Of a DNA stretch of 64,000 nt, positions 15,971 to 24,449 are shown one piece after another. The position numbers were made by a program, and so were the translations under genes. The DNA is from Gp6-AA40 sp032156805 (lineage in GTDB: Bacteria; Acidobacteriota; Vicinamibacteria; Vicinamibacterales; UBA2999): NCBI GenBank assembly GCA_032156805.1, contig JALDXQ010000008.1, forward strand, positions 1 through 64,000. Reading direction: 5' to 3'. The notes below the pieces were generated by a model. It was given only the letters and a program-made list of their open reading frames with translations, was not told where the DNA came from and did no database searches. The first letter of the stretch is position 1; every line of letters begins with the position of its first letter.

Positions 15971-17530
15971 CTACTGCGTCACCACGAACTCTGGCCGCGT
16001 CGTTCGATTCGCGAGCGCCGCGGCCAGCTCGAGCGCCAGGCGGGCGACCTGGCTCGTACCAGCCGAATCGATCTTCTGCCAGTCATCACCAGGCCGGTGA
16101 TAGTCGTTGTGGAACCCGGTGAAGAAGTTGATCGCCGGAATGCGGCGCGCGAGGAAGTTGTAGTCGTCGCTGCGTCCCGCGCCGGGTCCCTCGCGCTTGA
16201 TCGTGAGCGATGACGCACTGGTCTTGACAGCCGTCTTCAGGTCGGCCTCGATCGACGGCGCGGAATCGAGACCGCTCACGTCCACCGATCCGTTAGCTCG
16301 CCCGACCATGTCGAGATTCAGCATTGCGATCGTGTTCTCGACCGGCACGTGCGGGGCGTTCACGTAGTGCGCCGATCCCAGCAGGCCACGCTCTTCACCA
16401 GCAAAGGCGACAAACACCAGCGTTCGTGGAAATCGGCCGCGGTCGGCAACCGCGGCTCGCGCCATCTCGATGATCGACGCGGTGCCGGAGGCGTTGTCGT
16501 CGGCGCCGTTGTGGATCTCGCCCGCCCGGTCGGGGGTCACTGACAACCGGCCCCCCAGCCCGACGTGATCGTAGTGAGCACCGATGACGATGGCCTCATT
16601 CGCCCGGGCAGGATCGTTGCCGGGCAGCACGCCGACGACGTTGCGGACCATGCGCCGGTTCTTCGCCAGATACTCGGTGTAGTCGACTTTTCCGTCGGGC
16701 AGCTCGCGGGATCTCGGCACGAGGTCGCCGTCGATCAGTCGAGCCACGGCCTCGAGTTGCCACGCCTCGAGCAGCGGCTGCGCCTCGGTGCGGCGGATTC
16801 GCAGGACAGGGATGGAGTGGTCCTCGGCTTCCGGGTCGGATCCGAACAAGGCGTAGGGAGCGTCGTCGACCCGGTGCACAGGGTCGCTGACGACGAGCAG
16901 GATCCTGGCGCCCTTGCTGCGAGCGAGCGCCGCCTTGGCAGACAACGTGGTCTGCGCCATCGGACGAGTGCCGTTCAGTCGGCTGCCTGCGTCGCGCTCC
17001 TGCGGCTCATGACTGAAGATCAGGACCGCTTTGCCTTTGACGTCGATGTCCCGGTAATCGTCGTAGCCGATATCCGGGACCGCGAGGCCATATCCCGCAA
17101 ACACCAACGGCAACGCCTGCAACTCGGTCGAGGGTTTCGTGGAGTCTTCATTCGCAGGCGCTGACAGCGGGTAGTAGCTCACGCCCAGGTCGAAGCTGAC
17201 GGTCCGGCCCTTCGAGCCGATCGACAACTTGTTCGTTGCCCCGACCGTGAGACCCGCGTTCAACTGGAATGGCTGAAACCACTCCTTGCCCGATCCGCCG
17301 GGCTCGAGACCAACGGCCTTGAACTGTTCTGCGATGTAGTTGCCGGCCGACTCCAGTTCAGCAGAACCATTCCCGCGGCCTTTGAGCTCGTCAGACGAGA
17401 GAAACTTGATGTGCTGGAGAAGGGTATCTGGTGGAATATCGGCCGGAGCCGCAACGAGCACGCTGCACGCCGCCGCAAGTGCGAGCACGGCGACGTGCGA
17501 ACGTGCGAATGTGCCGAGAGACGATCGCAT
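15971..17530 (-). CDS. Secreted M28-family zinc aminopeptidase
   Basis: A 519-aa exported peptidase with an N-terminal signal peptide (MRSSLGTFARSHVAVLAL through VLVAA). A PA-like insertion precedes the M28 catalytic domain. Zinc ligands are visible in GAHYDHVG (His, Asp), in GADDNASGT (Asp), the catalytic Glu pair in FAGEERGLLGS, Asp in LNLDMVGR and the final His in DYHRPGDDW. It probably releases N-terminal amino acids from peptides in the periplasm or outside the cell. ATG 17530 gives the signal peptide; longer in-frame starts overlap the upstream gene. The MDH-like gene lies 11 bases upstream on the same strand, so they may be co-transcribed. Confidence 0.93.
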   Translation of the reverse strand: MRSSLGTFARSHVAVLALAAACSVLVAAPADIPPDTLLQHIKFLSSDELKGRGNGSAELESAGNYIAEQFKAVGLEPGGSGKEWFQPFQLNAGLTVGATNKLSIGSKGRTVSFDLGVSYYPLSAPANEDSTKPSTELQALPLVFAGYGLAVPDIGYDDYRDIDVKGKAVLIFSHEPQERDAGSRLNGTRPMAQTTLSAKAALARSKGARILLVVSDPVHRVDDAPYALFGSDPEAEDHSIPVLRIRRTEAQPLLEAWQLEAVARLIDGDLVPRSRELPDGKVDYTEYLAKNRRMVRNVVGVLPGNDPARANEAIVIGAHYDHVGLGGRLSVTPDRAGEIHNGADDNASGTASIIEMARAAVADRGRFPRTLVFVAFAGEERGLLGSAHYVNAPHVPVENTIAMLNLDMVGRANGSVDVSGLDSAPSIEADLKTAVKTSASSLTIKREGPGAGRSDDYNFLARRIPAINFFTGFHNDYHRPGDDWQKIDSAGTSQVARLALELAAALANRTTRPEFVVTQ

Positions 17531-17541
17531 CACGATCGATC

Positions 17542-18387
17542 CTACCCCAGCGCGTTTTCCACGAGGACTCGTTCGCGAGTATTCAGTGCCGGCACACGCG
17601 TTGCCACGATGCCCCTGGTTGAAAGCAGTGCTGGCAGCACGCCAACACGGCCGCGGGCGCCAAATTCGCCGCCAAGCACCGTCAGCACGCCGAAAGTTCG
17701 ACGAGACGCCGTCAGGATCGCCTCGGTCACGCGCGCTGCCGCCAGCCCGAGCGCATGCGCTCCAGGTGGCCAGAGGTGGCTGAGACGGCTCTCGATGCGC
17801 GAGAGTTGAACCTGGGAGAGCACTCGCTCCAGCGCCTGCCCCCCTATGCTGGCCTCGCTCCATGGCACGACGAGGCTGCGGGGAGGTGCGCCAAGGACGG
17901 TCAGCTCAATTTCGGTGGGTGAGCATTGCGCTTCCATGGCTACCATCGACTTCACCGCGCCGATCAACGCTTCCGATGCGGACCCGAGCAGGCGATCGCG
18001 CCGCAGATGCAGTTCCCGTGCTGCAGCCACGAGCATCTCGTCCTGAGAGGATCCTGCAAACACGAGAGGGGATTGCTCGAGGTACGGTATCAGCCGCTTC
18101 AACAAGGCGAGCCCCTCTTCGCCGCGCCACTCCTGCGAGGTTCGCCCGCTGCGATCCGCCAAGATGCAGACTCGTGCGCCGACCACGCGCGTGACGTCGG
18201 CGCTTCCTTCGAGCGACGCGTGAGAACTCTCAATCGCTCCAGCCTGCTGGATGTCCAGCGCCTTGCCCGCTGCCACGTTCGCGGCATCATCGATGAGCAC
18301 GATTCGCCGTACGCGCGCGCCGCGCGCGAGGGCGTGGGCGATGGCACCGCCCAATTCACCAGCTCCGATGATGCAAACAGTCGACAC
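17542..18387 (-). CDS. Malate/lactate-dehydrogenase-like protein lacking catalytic residues
   Basis: A 281-aa protein that follows the LDH/MDH fold: Rossmann start CIIGAGELGGAIAHALA, then GKALDIQQAG (MDH: GKALDLxQA). The active site is gone: the substrate-Arg loop (RKPGMSR in MDH) is RSGRTSQEW, the VxNPxD Asn is replaced in AGSSQDE, the LDSARF segment reads SEALIGAV, and the catalytic His motif GGHGD is GAPPR (166-170). It also lacks some 30 residues relative to MDH. NAD binding may remain, so it could be a sensor or regulatory pseudoenzyme. GTG start at 18387. Confidence 0.78.
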   Translation of the reverse strand: MSTVCIIGAGELGGAIAHALARGARVRRIVLIDDAANVAAGKALDIQQAGAIESSHASLEGSADVTRVVGARVCILADRSGRTSQEWRGEEGLALLKRLIPYLEQSPLVFAGSSQDEMLVAAARELHLRRDRLLGSASEALIGAVKSMVAMEAQCSPTEIELTVLGAPPRSLVVPWSEASIGGQALERVLSQVQLSRIESRLSHLWPPGAHALGLAAARVTEAILTASRRTFGVLTVLGGEFGARGRVGVLPALLSTRGIVATRVPALNTRERVLVENALG

Positions 18388-18484
18388 GAGTCAGTGGGGT
18401 ATTCTAGTTGACGGTCGTGGTTCCCGCTTCTCCCTTCTCGCTCTTCGGATTGTGTTCACGTTCAGGTTCGGGCTCGATTAAGCG

Positions 18485-19195
18485 ATGACATCACTCTCTG
18501 GCAAAGTTGCGTTCGTGACCGGTGGCTCGCGTGGGATTGGTCTCGCGACCGCCAAGGCGTTCGTCGCCAGCGGCGCTGCGGTGGCGATCACAGGAACCGA
18601 GCAGGGCCGCCTCGACTCCGCAGTAGCGACGCTGGGCAACAAGGCCATCGGCATCCGCGCCGATGTTCGGCAGTATGCCGAGGTCGAGTCGGCCCTGGCG
18701 CGCGTCGAATCCACGTTCGGCGGCGTCGACATCGTCATCAACAACGCTGGCGTCGGCGTGTTTCGGCCGGTGTCCGACATGGCCGTCGAAGAGTGGCACC
18801 AGATCATCGACACGAATCTGAGCGGCGTCTTCTATTGCTGTCACGCCGCGCTCCCGCGTCTCAAGGCGCGTGGTGGCGGATGGATCATCAACATCAGCAG
18901 CTTGGCGAGCAAGAACGCTTTCGTGAATGGCGCGGCCTACTGCGCATCGAAGTCGGCGCTGAATGCCTTCAGCGAAGCGTTGATGCAGGAGGTGCGCTAC
19001 GACGGTATTCGCGTGGCCTATGTCCTTCCCGGATCGGTCAACACCGGCTTCGGAGGACTGTCGAATACCAAGTCCGAATGGGCCCTGATGCCGGACGATG
19101 TCGCGGAAGTGATCGTCGATCTGATCGCCCACCCCTCGCGCAGCCTGCCGAGCCGAGTGGAGATCCGACCGGCACAACCGCCACGCAAATCATGA
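18485..19195 (+). CDS. Short-chain dehydrogenase/reductase (SDR)
   Basis: A 236-aa classical SDR with the NAD(P)-binding TGGSRGIG motif (residues 13-20), NNAG (about 86-89), catalytic Ser in INISSLAS and YCASK for the Tyr-Lys pair. Probably a cytoplasmic NAD(P)H-dependent oxidoreductase of unknown substrate. It lies upstream of an 84-aa unknown protein and a pseudokinase, with a 36-base gap, so could be co-transcribed with them. Confidence 0.92.
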   Translation: MTSLSGKVAFVTGGSRGIGLATAKAFVASGAAVAITGTEQGRLDSAVATLGNKAIGIRADVRQYAEVESALARVESTFGGVDIVINNAGVGVFRPVSDMAVEEWHQIIDTNLSGVFYCCHAALPRLKARGGGWIINISSLASKNAFVNGAAYCASKSALNAFSEALMQEVRYDGIRVAYVLPGSVNTGFGGLSNTKSEWALMPDDVAEVIVDLIAHPSRSLPSRVEIRPAQPPRKS

Positions 19196-19231
19196 AGTCG
19201 ACGCGATCTGTCGATTAACGATCGTAGCTTT

Positions 19232-19486
19232 GTGGCCAAGTCCGCCTTCAGCAAGCATCGCGACGAGCTCGAGAAGCACGAGACGATGATGGGCCGCGAC
19301 CGGGGGCGCCTTGCCGTCGCGATGGACCTGCTGACCGACGCCCTCGCGATGGTGGGACAGCACGGTGTCTACTGTCAGAGCGCGCGCCGGCCGGGGCAGC
19401 CGACGATGGACATCTCCATGGTGCTGGAACAGATCAGCGACGCGAAAGAGCTGGTGCAGAGCGTCATCGAGGCAGAGCGAAAGTGA
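19232..19486 (+). CDS. Small conserved-looking protein of unknown function
   Basis: An 84-aa, charged, probably alpha-helical protein (GTG start). No domain was recognised. The N-terminal half is rich in Lys/Arg/Glu (KHRDELEKHETMMGRDR) and the C-terminal half forms a predicted amphipathic helix (ISDAKELVQSVIEAERK), with a single Cys near residue 48. Its stop overlaps the start of the pseudokinase in a GTGA junction, implying translational coupling and possibly a physical partnership. Confidence 0.7.
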   Translation: MAKSAFSKHRDELEKHETMMGRDRGRLAVAMDLLTDALAMVGQHGVYCQSARRPGQPTMDISMVLEQISDAKELVQSVIEAERK

Positions 19487-20388
19487 ACGCATCGGCGCCG
19501 GCCCCAATCGGGGTCATCGCGCATTACAACCTGCTCGAGCGGCTCGAGTCGTCCGGGCCGGGTGACCTCTATCGCGCCCGCGACACCAGGCTCGGGCGCA
19601 CGGTCGCCGTCCGGCTGCTCCCGGCCGACTTCACCGTCGACCGCGCCCGGCTCATCGAGGGGGCGCGCGGCCTCAGCGCGTTGTCGCATCCCAACGTCAC
19701 CGCGCTCTTCGGCGTCGGTGAGCACGAAGGGCGTGTGTATCTGGCGTTCGAGTTTCAGAAGGGACAGTCGCTGCGCGCCGAATCAGCCGGCCGCCAGATG
19801 AACGTGCGGCGCGCGGTCGAGATCGCGATCCAGATCGCCGACGCCGTGGCCGATGCGCACGGCCATGGATTCGGACACGGCGGCCTCAGTCCCGACTCGG
19901 TCGTCATCAGCGCCAAGGGACGGGCCAAGATTCCTGCCTTCGAGCTGGCGTCGCAGAGTGGATTCGATCACAACGGCCACGATGGCCGGTTGATTGACTA
20001 CGAGGCTCCAGAAGAGGCGCGTGGTGAGCGCCCGGACGATCGCTCGGACATCTACTCCGTGGGCGCCATCCTGTATGAGACGCTGACGACGCGCCGGCCA
20101 ATGCATCGCGGGGCGTCGGCGCCGAGCGCGTCGAACCCGAAGGTGCCGAAGGAGCTCGACGAGATCGTCCTGAAGGCGCTGGCGCCGAATCCGGACTCGC
20201 GTTTTCAGAGCGCGGTCGCCTTTGCAGGCGCATTACGGGGGTCGATTGCGGTACTGGACGCGCTCGGCGTGGCCGGTGAAGAAGAGGAGCTGGCGCAGAC
20301 GCAGTCGACCAGCTTCGGGCGGGTGGCCGCGATGGTCGGCGGCATGCTGGTCGTGGCCGCCGTGATTGCCTGGTGGCTGCTGGCTTAA
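19483..20388 (+). CDS. Membrane-anchored pseudokinase (serine/threonine-kinase fold)
   Basis: A 301-aa protein with the bacterial Ser/Thr kinase fold and a single C-terminal transmembrane helix (about 280-301), so the kinase-like domain faces the cytoplasm. All catalytic residues are missing: the VAIK Lys is Arg44 (VAVR), the HRDLKPxN loop reads HGGLSPDS (132-139), and DFG is AFE (152-154). The glycine loop is also degenerate (ESSGPGD). The APE motif (YEAPEEA) and the DxxSxG helix (DRSDIYSVGAIL) remain, so the fold is likely kept. It probably works as a scaffold or sensor. Its TAA stop shares a TTAA with the stop of the convergent receiver gene. Confidence 0.88.
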   Translation: MNASAPAPIGVIAHYNLLERLESSGPGDLYRARDTRLGRTVAVRLLPADFTVDRARLIEGARGLSALSHPNVTALFGVGEHEGRVYLAFEFQKGQSLRAESAGRQMNVRRAVEIAIQIADAVADAHGHGFGHGGLSPDSVVISAKGRAKIPAFELASQSGFDHNGHDGRLIDYEAPEEARGERPDDRSDIYSVGAILYETLTTRRPMHRGASAPSASNPKVPKELDEIVLKALAPNPDSRFQSAVAFAGALRGSIAVLDALGVAGEEEELAQTQSTSFGRVAAMVGGMLVVAAVIAWWLLA

Positions 20389-20750
20389 GTCCCGGGTGCT
20401 GCAGCGTTCGTGAGAATCTCTCCCAGCCGTTCCGAGAACGCCGATCGCGCCAACACCTGATCGACGCCGGCAGCGCGTGCGCGTTCGATGGTGGCGGTGT
20501 CGACGTGCGAGACATAGCCGAGCGTTCGGGTCGCCGCCAGCGCCGGGTCGGCCTTCATCGCGGCGATTGCGTCGATGGGCGCGAGCTTGCCACTGTTCAG
20601 ATCGAAGATCACCAGCGACGGCTGCTTGTCCCTCACCGTCTGCAGCACTTTCTCCTTCGATCGTTCAAAGTACATGTCGACGCCGAGCTGCTTCGCCGCC
20701 GTCGAGATCTTGATCGAAAAGATCAGGTCGTCTACTACGCACACGATCAT
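20385..20750 (-). CDS. Divergent single-domain response-regulator receiver
   Basis: A 121-aa protein that is only a receiver domain. The acidic pocket (CVVDD) and phospho-acceptor Asp (VIFDL) are present and a Ser stands at the switch position (GYVSH), but the conserved Lys is replaced by Arg (VLARSAF). It may be phosphorylated weakly or serve as a protein-interaction module. It has no output domain. It converges on the pseudokinase, with the two TAA stops overlapping in one TTAA, and diverges from the metallo-hydrolase across only 20 bases. Confidence 0.83.
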   Translation of the reverse strand: MIVCVVDDLIFSIKISTAAKQLGVDMYFERSKEKVLQTVRDKQPSLVIFDLNSGKLAPIDAIAAMKADPALAATRTLGYVSHVDTATIERARAAGVDQVLARSAFSERLGEILTNAAAPGT

Positions 20751-20755
20751 GTTGA

Positions 20756-20765
20756 TAGGATTGTA
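20756..20765. promoter_or_regulatory. Overlapping divergent -10 elements for two probably leaderless genes
   Basis: On the plus strand TAGGAT (20756-20761) lies nine bases before the ATG of the metallo-hydrolase (20771). On the minus strand TACAAT (20765-20760) lies nine bases before the ATG of the receiver gene (20750). The spacing leaves no room for a ribosome-binding site, so both transcripts would start at or next to the AUG. Only one polymerase could occupy the site at a time. Confidence 0.45.
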
Positions 20766-20770
20766 CCCGC

Positions 20771-21424
20771 ATGATTGTGGAGGTGCGTGCCGTGCCGCCG
20801 TTCGAGAAGAACGGCTTCGTCGTGGCGTGCGAGCGGACGCGCGAGGCGCTCATCATCGATCCCGGTGACGAGGCCGATCAACTCGTTGCCGCGGTGCGCG
20901 ACTTCGACCTCGATGTCAGGATGATCCTGTTGACGCACGCACACGTGGACCACATCACGGGCGTGGCGGCGGTCAAGAACGAGTACAGCGCTCCGGTCTA
21001 TCTGCATCGCGACGACCTGTTTCTGTACGAGGGCGCCGTGGAGCAGGGCGCGATGTTCGGGTTCAAGGTGCGGCGACCACCACCGGTTGACGTCTACTAC
21101 GACGGCACGCCGCTCGCCTTCGGTGACTACCTCGTCAACGTGCATCACACGCCCGGTCACTGTCCGGGCGGCGTCTGCCTTCAGATCGGCCGGAGCGGTG
21201 AGAAGGGTGACCACTTGTTCGTGGGCGACACGCTGTTCGCCGGATCGATTGGTCGCACCGATCTGCCGGGTGGCGACTACAACGTGCTCATGCGCTCCAT
21301 CACGCAGGTGCTGTTTCCACTCGGCAGCGAGGCGATCGTGCATCCCGGCCACGGGCCGGATACGACGATCGCGCGTGAGCGCTCGACGAATCCGTTCGTG
21401 CTGGAATATCTCGCCGCTCATTGA
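20771..21424 (+). CDS. MBL-fold metallo-hydrolase (glyoxalase II-like)
   Basis: A 217-aa metallo-beta-lactamase-fold hydrolase with the binuclear metal site motif THAHVDH (HxHxDH, residues 55-61), a later His in HTPGHCPGGV, Asp in FVGDTLF and the final His in HPGHGPDT. It resembles the GloC/YcbL-type glyoxalase II group, which hydrolyses S-lactoylglutathione or other thioesters; the true substrate is unknown. The stop codon borders a repeat array. Confidence 0.9.
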   Translation: MIVEVRAVPPFEKNGFVVACERTREALIIDPGDEADQLVAAVRDFDLDVRMILLTHAHVDHITGVAAVKNEYSAPVYLHRDDLFLYEGAVEQGAMFGFKVRRPPPVDVYYDGTPLAFGDYLVNVHHTPGHCPGGVCLQIGRSGEKGDHLFVGDTLFAGSIGRTDLPGGDYNVLMRSITQVLFPLGSEAIVHPGHGPDTTIARERSTNPFVLEYLAAH

Positions 21425-21513
21425 AGATTGGGCAATCTTAGCCATATCACTAATCGAGAATCTTCAATCAACATCCAATCAAAGATCCCCCATCAAGAAT
21501 CTCGAATCAATCA
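21422..21513. repeat. Array of 7-base AATC/GATT units between the metallo-hydrolase and the FHA gene
   Basis: The spacer is made of AATCTTC, AATCAAC, TCAAAGA, TCAAGAA, TCTCGAA and TCAATCA units, mostly 7 bases apart, and contains an inverted TTGAAGATT/AATCTTCAA pair (21421-21429 and 21459-21467). The stops of both flanking genes lie at its edges. The genes converge here, so the element may separate their transcripts. Confidence 0.65.
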
Positions 21514-21806
21514 GCCTCGCGCGTCGCGATCAGCTCGACGCGTCCGACCTTCAATCGATCGCCCGGCGAGAGACGGGCGGTCTCCACGCGCGCGCCGTTG
21601 ACGTACGTGCCGTTGGTGCTCTCAAGGTCGCGGACTTCGAGCTCGCCGGTCGGCAGCGCCGACAGGCGGCAGTGCACGCGCGAGACCAGCGCTGCGTCCA
21701 CGATGAAGTCGGCGCCGGTGGAACGGCCGATGGTGCGAATGCCACCTGAGAGAATGCGAAAGGTGCGTTCGGGGCGATCTTCAGTGATGGTCTTCAGGAT
21801 CCACAT
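21507..21806 (-). CDS. FHA domain protein
   Basis: A 99-aa protein that is a single forkhead-associated domain, which binds phosphothreonine peptides. The signature residues are visible: TIGRS (Gly-Arg), SRVHC (Ser, His) and STNGTYVNG (Asn-Gly). It lies near the pseudokinase and receiver genes and may read phosphorylation made by kinases elsewhere. Its TGA stop lies inside the neighbouring repeat array. Confidence 0.92.
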   Translation of the reverse strand: MWILKTITEDRPERTFRILSGGIRTIGRSTGADFIVDAALVSRVHCRLSALPTGELEVRDLESTNGTYVNGARVETARLSPGDRLKVGRVELIATREAD

Positions 21807-21858
21807 GTTGGCGTGAGCATATTACCGCGAGTAACGGAGGTGAGCGGAGGAACGGATC

Positions 21859-21945
21859 GCCACGGAGCCACGGGGCGAGGGGCAGCCACACCAGTAACGC
21901 GCGTCGCGCGAGGTCAGTCCCCCTCGTCTCAGCGTCTCTGCGGTT
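21859..21945. repeat. Inverted pair of CCGCAGAGACGCTGAG-type arms
   Basis: Left arm GCCACGGAGCCACGGGGCGAGGGG-like (21859-21882) and right arm (21920-21945), whose reverse complement reads AACCGCAGAGACGCTGAG then ACGAGGGG. They flank about 37 bases between the FHA and E1 genes. The arms are related to the array at 490-528 upstream of the GxxExxY gene. Confidence 0.65.
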
Positions 21946-21969
21946 CGTGATTAGGTGACGTCATCCCGA

Positions 21970-24426
21970 TCAGTACGCAACGAGCAACCGTGCCGCCTTC
22001 TCGATCTCGGACTGCGAGGGCAGGAAATATTCCTCGAGCGGCGGCGAGTAGGGCACCGGCGTATCGAGTGCAGCGATGATGCGCACCGGCGCGTCGAGCG
22101 ATTCGAATGCCTCTTCCTGAATGATGGCGGCGAGGCTTTCACCGATACTGCCAGTTCGCGTGTCTTCGTGCACGATGAGGACCCGGCTGCAGTGGCGGGC
22201 GACGGCAAGTACCGCCGGCCGGTCCAGGGGCGACAGCGTCCGCAGATCGAGCACGCTCGTCTCGATGCCCTCGGCGGCCAGTGTTGCTGCGACGCGAAGC
22301 GCCACGTGCACGTAGGCGCCGTACGAGATGATCGCCAGGTCGTCGCCGGTACGCCGGAGCGCGGCTTTCCCAAGCCGCAGCGGCTCAGGCGCGGGCGACG
22401 GGAGCGCCTGCTTGATTGCCGGATCGCGATAGAGCGCGATGTGTTCGTAGAAAAGCACGGGATCCGGATCGGCAACGGCGCTCGCCATCAAAGCGCGGGC
22501 GTCCTCCGGGGTCGAAGGCGCGACGATCTTCAGCCCGGGCGTGCGATAGAACCACGCTTCGGTGTTCTGCGAGTGATACGGCCCGGCGTGCCGCAGCCCA
22601 CCCCACGGCATCCTGATGACCATCGGGACCGAGCCGCCCCACCGATACCGGATCTTGGCGGCGTTGTTCACCAACTGGTTGAAGCCGCTCGCGACGAAGT
22701 CGTTGAACTGCATCTCGCCGATCGGGCGCTGACCGGCCAGGGCGGCACCGATGCAGACCCCCAGCACGCCACCTTCGGCCAGCGGCGAGTTGATGAGGCG
22801 ATCGCCGAATTCCCCGAGGAGGGGCCGAAGCAACAGGAACGAGTTGCCATAGCGGCCGCCAACGTCCTCGCCGTAGACGAAGACGCGCGGATCGGCGCGC
22901 AGCGCGTCGGCAATGCCGAGGGCGATTGCATCGAGAAACGTCTGCCCTTTTCGATCGAACGGAACGCCGCGATCCTCGTGCGGCAGGGACGGGCTCAGAT
23001 CGATCGACAGACGGACGTCCGGCTCGAGGGGCTCGCTCCGAGTCTGCACCGAGTCGCAGGCGTACACGCGCGCGCCGGCGTGTTCGGGTTCGGGCCAGGG
23101 CGCGTCAACAATTGCGCGGGCCTCGGTCTCGACCAGCCGTTGGGCCTCGTGTCGAAGTTGTTCCAGCTCGGACGAGCCAATGATGCCAGCCGCCTCGAGC
23201 CGACCAGCGTAGCCACGGATCGGATCTCGCTCCGACCAGAACGCGTACAGATCCGGATCCGCGTACGCGCCGGGAGACAGGCGAGCGTAGTCCCAGGACA
23301 CTGGCGGTTCCTTTCCGAGAAACAGCATGTCGTCGTGGTGAGCATGGCCGGACATCCGCATCGAGATGAGCTCGATGAGCGTGGGGCCGTGACCTGAGCG
23401 GGCGCGATCGGCGGCCCATGTGAACGCGGCCGCCACCTGGTCGGGGTCTGTTCCGTCGATCGTGATGCCCGGAATGCCGTAGCCACTGGCCTTGTCAGCA
23501 AAGACTCGAGCAGCCGACTGTTCGGATACAGGGGTCGAGAGCGCCGTCTGGTTGTTCTCGATGCAGAAGACGGCCGGCAGCCGGCGCGCGGCGCAGAGAT
23601 TGATCGCCTCGTGCCATTCGCCGAGCGAGGAGCCACCCTCGCCAATGAACGAGAACGCCACCCGCTGCTGGCCCTCACGAGAGAACGCCATTGCGATGCC
23701 GGCGATCGAGAGAGTGCTGATCGAAAGAGGCGCCGTCGCTGGCAGGATCCCCCATTCCCAGTCACCGATGTGGAGGTCGCGACCGTCCATCGGCGGTCCC
23801 TGCTTCGCCATCTGCGCGTTGAGCACCATGCGGATCGTCGCGGGCTCGGGCCGCATTGCGAGCGCGACGCCGAGGTCCCGAATGATCGGGCCGACGACGT
23901 CGCCCTGCCATCCCCGTGAAGCATCACGCCATGCCGCGCCCCGCTTCAGGCGGATTCCTGCCGCGTAGATCGCCTCCTGCCCGAGGGATCGAAAGCCTTT
24001 CCCCTGGAAAGGAATCTCCGCGTACTTGATCTCGCCACTCAGGAAGAACTGCTTGAGACGGTTGTCCACCGCGCGCGTCAGGATCATCCCGCGGAGGATC
24101 TCGCGCCGCTCATCACTCGTCAGCGACGCGCTGATGGCCTCTCGTGCCAGGAACCCGTCGCAGGCGTCGAGCAGCTCGTCACGCGCCTTCTCCAATCGCG
24201 CGCTGGCGGTGACACCCGGCGTCGTGTCCGGAAGATTGCTGACGGTAATCTCGTTGAGTTCTCGTCGAAGTTCGGCCGTGAGTGCCGTCCGGAGCTGTCC
24301 GATAGACGCGTCATCGATGGACTGCTGAGCCGCGTCACACGATAGCAGCGCTCGTTGAACGGCAGGCAGGGCAAACGGATATCGCTCGACGACGAACGAT
24401 AACAGTCGATCTGACAACGTCGACAT
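21970..24426 (-). CDS. 2-oxoacid dehydrogenase E1, fused alpha and beta subunits
   Basis: An 818-aa thiamine-diphosphate enzyme that decarboxylates a 2-oxoacid and acylates the lipoyl group of E2. The alpha-type part spans about residues 100-440 and the beta-type part about 490-818, normally two proteins. The ThDP motif is GEGGSSLGEWHEAINL (262 on) where most relatives have GDG, and ENNQTAL follows. The beta part has VYGEDVGGRYG and PSTPEDARALM. A roughly 90-residue N-terminal extension has no recognised domain. E2, E3 and LipB lie 10 kb away on the other strand. A TAGGAT lies six bases before the ATG, so the mRNA may have almost no leader. Confidence 0.93.
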   Translation of the reverse strand: MSTLSDRLLSFVVERYPFALPAVQRALLSCDAAQQSIDDASIGQLRTALTAELRRELNEITVSNLPDTTPGVTASARLEKARDELLDACDGFLAREAISASLTSDERREILRGMILTRAVDNRLKQFFLSGEIKYAEIPFQGKGFRSLGQEAIYAAGIRLKRGAAWRDASRGWQGDVVGPIIRDLGVALAMRPEPATIRMVLNAQMAKQGPPMDGRDLHIGDWEWGILPATAPLSISTLSIAGIAMAFSREGQQRVAFSFIGEGGSSLGEWHEAINLCAARRLPAVFCIENNQTALSTPVSEQSAARVFADKASGYGIPGITIDGTDPDQVAAAFTWAADRARSGHGPTLIELISMRMSGHAHHDDMLFLGKEPPVSWDYARLSPGAYADPDLYAFWSERDPIRGYAGRLEAAGIIGSSELEQLRHEAQRLVETEARAIVDAPWPEPEHAGARVYACDSVQTRSEPLEPDVRLSIDLSPSLPHEDRGVPFDRKGQTFLDAIALGIADALRADPRVFVYGEDVGGRYGNSFLLLRPLLGEFGDRLINSPLAEGGVLGVCIGAALAGQRPIGEMQFNDFVASGFNQLVNNAAKIRYRWGGSVPMVIRMPWGGLRHAGPYHSQNTEAWFYRTPGLKIVAPSTPEDARALMASAVADPDPVLFYEHIALYRDPAIKQALPSPAPEPLRLGKAALRRTGDDLAIISYGAYVHVALRVAATLAAEGIETSVLDLRTLSPLDRPAVLAVARHCSRVLIVHEDTRTGSIGESLAAIIQEEAFESLDAPVRIIAALDTPVPYSPPLEEYFLPSQSEIEKAARLLVAY

Positions 24427-24449
24427 GTTCTGATCCTAGGACACCAGCT

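Noticed and set aside
21955..23397. Plus-strand open frame of 480 codons opposite the E1 gene
   Set aside because: Shadow of E1; no domain signature and biased composition.
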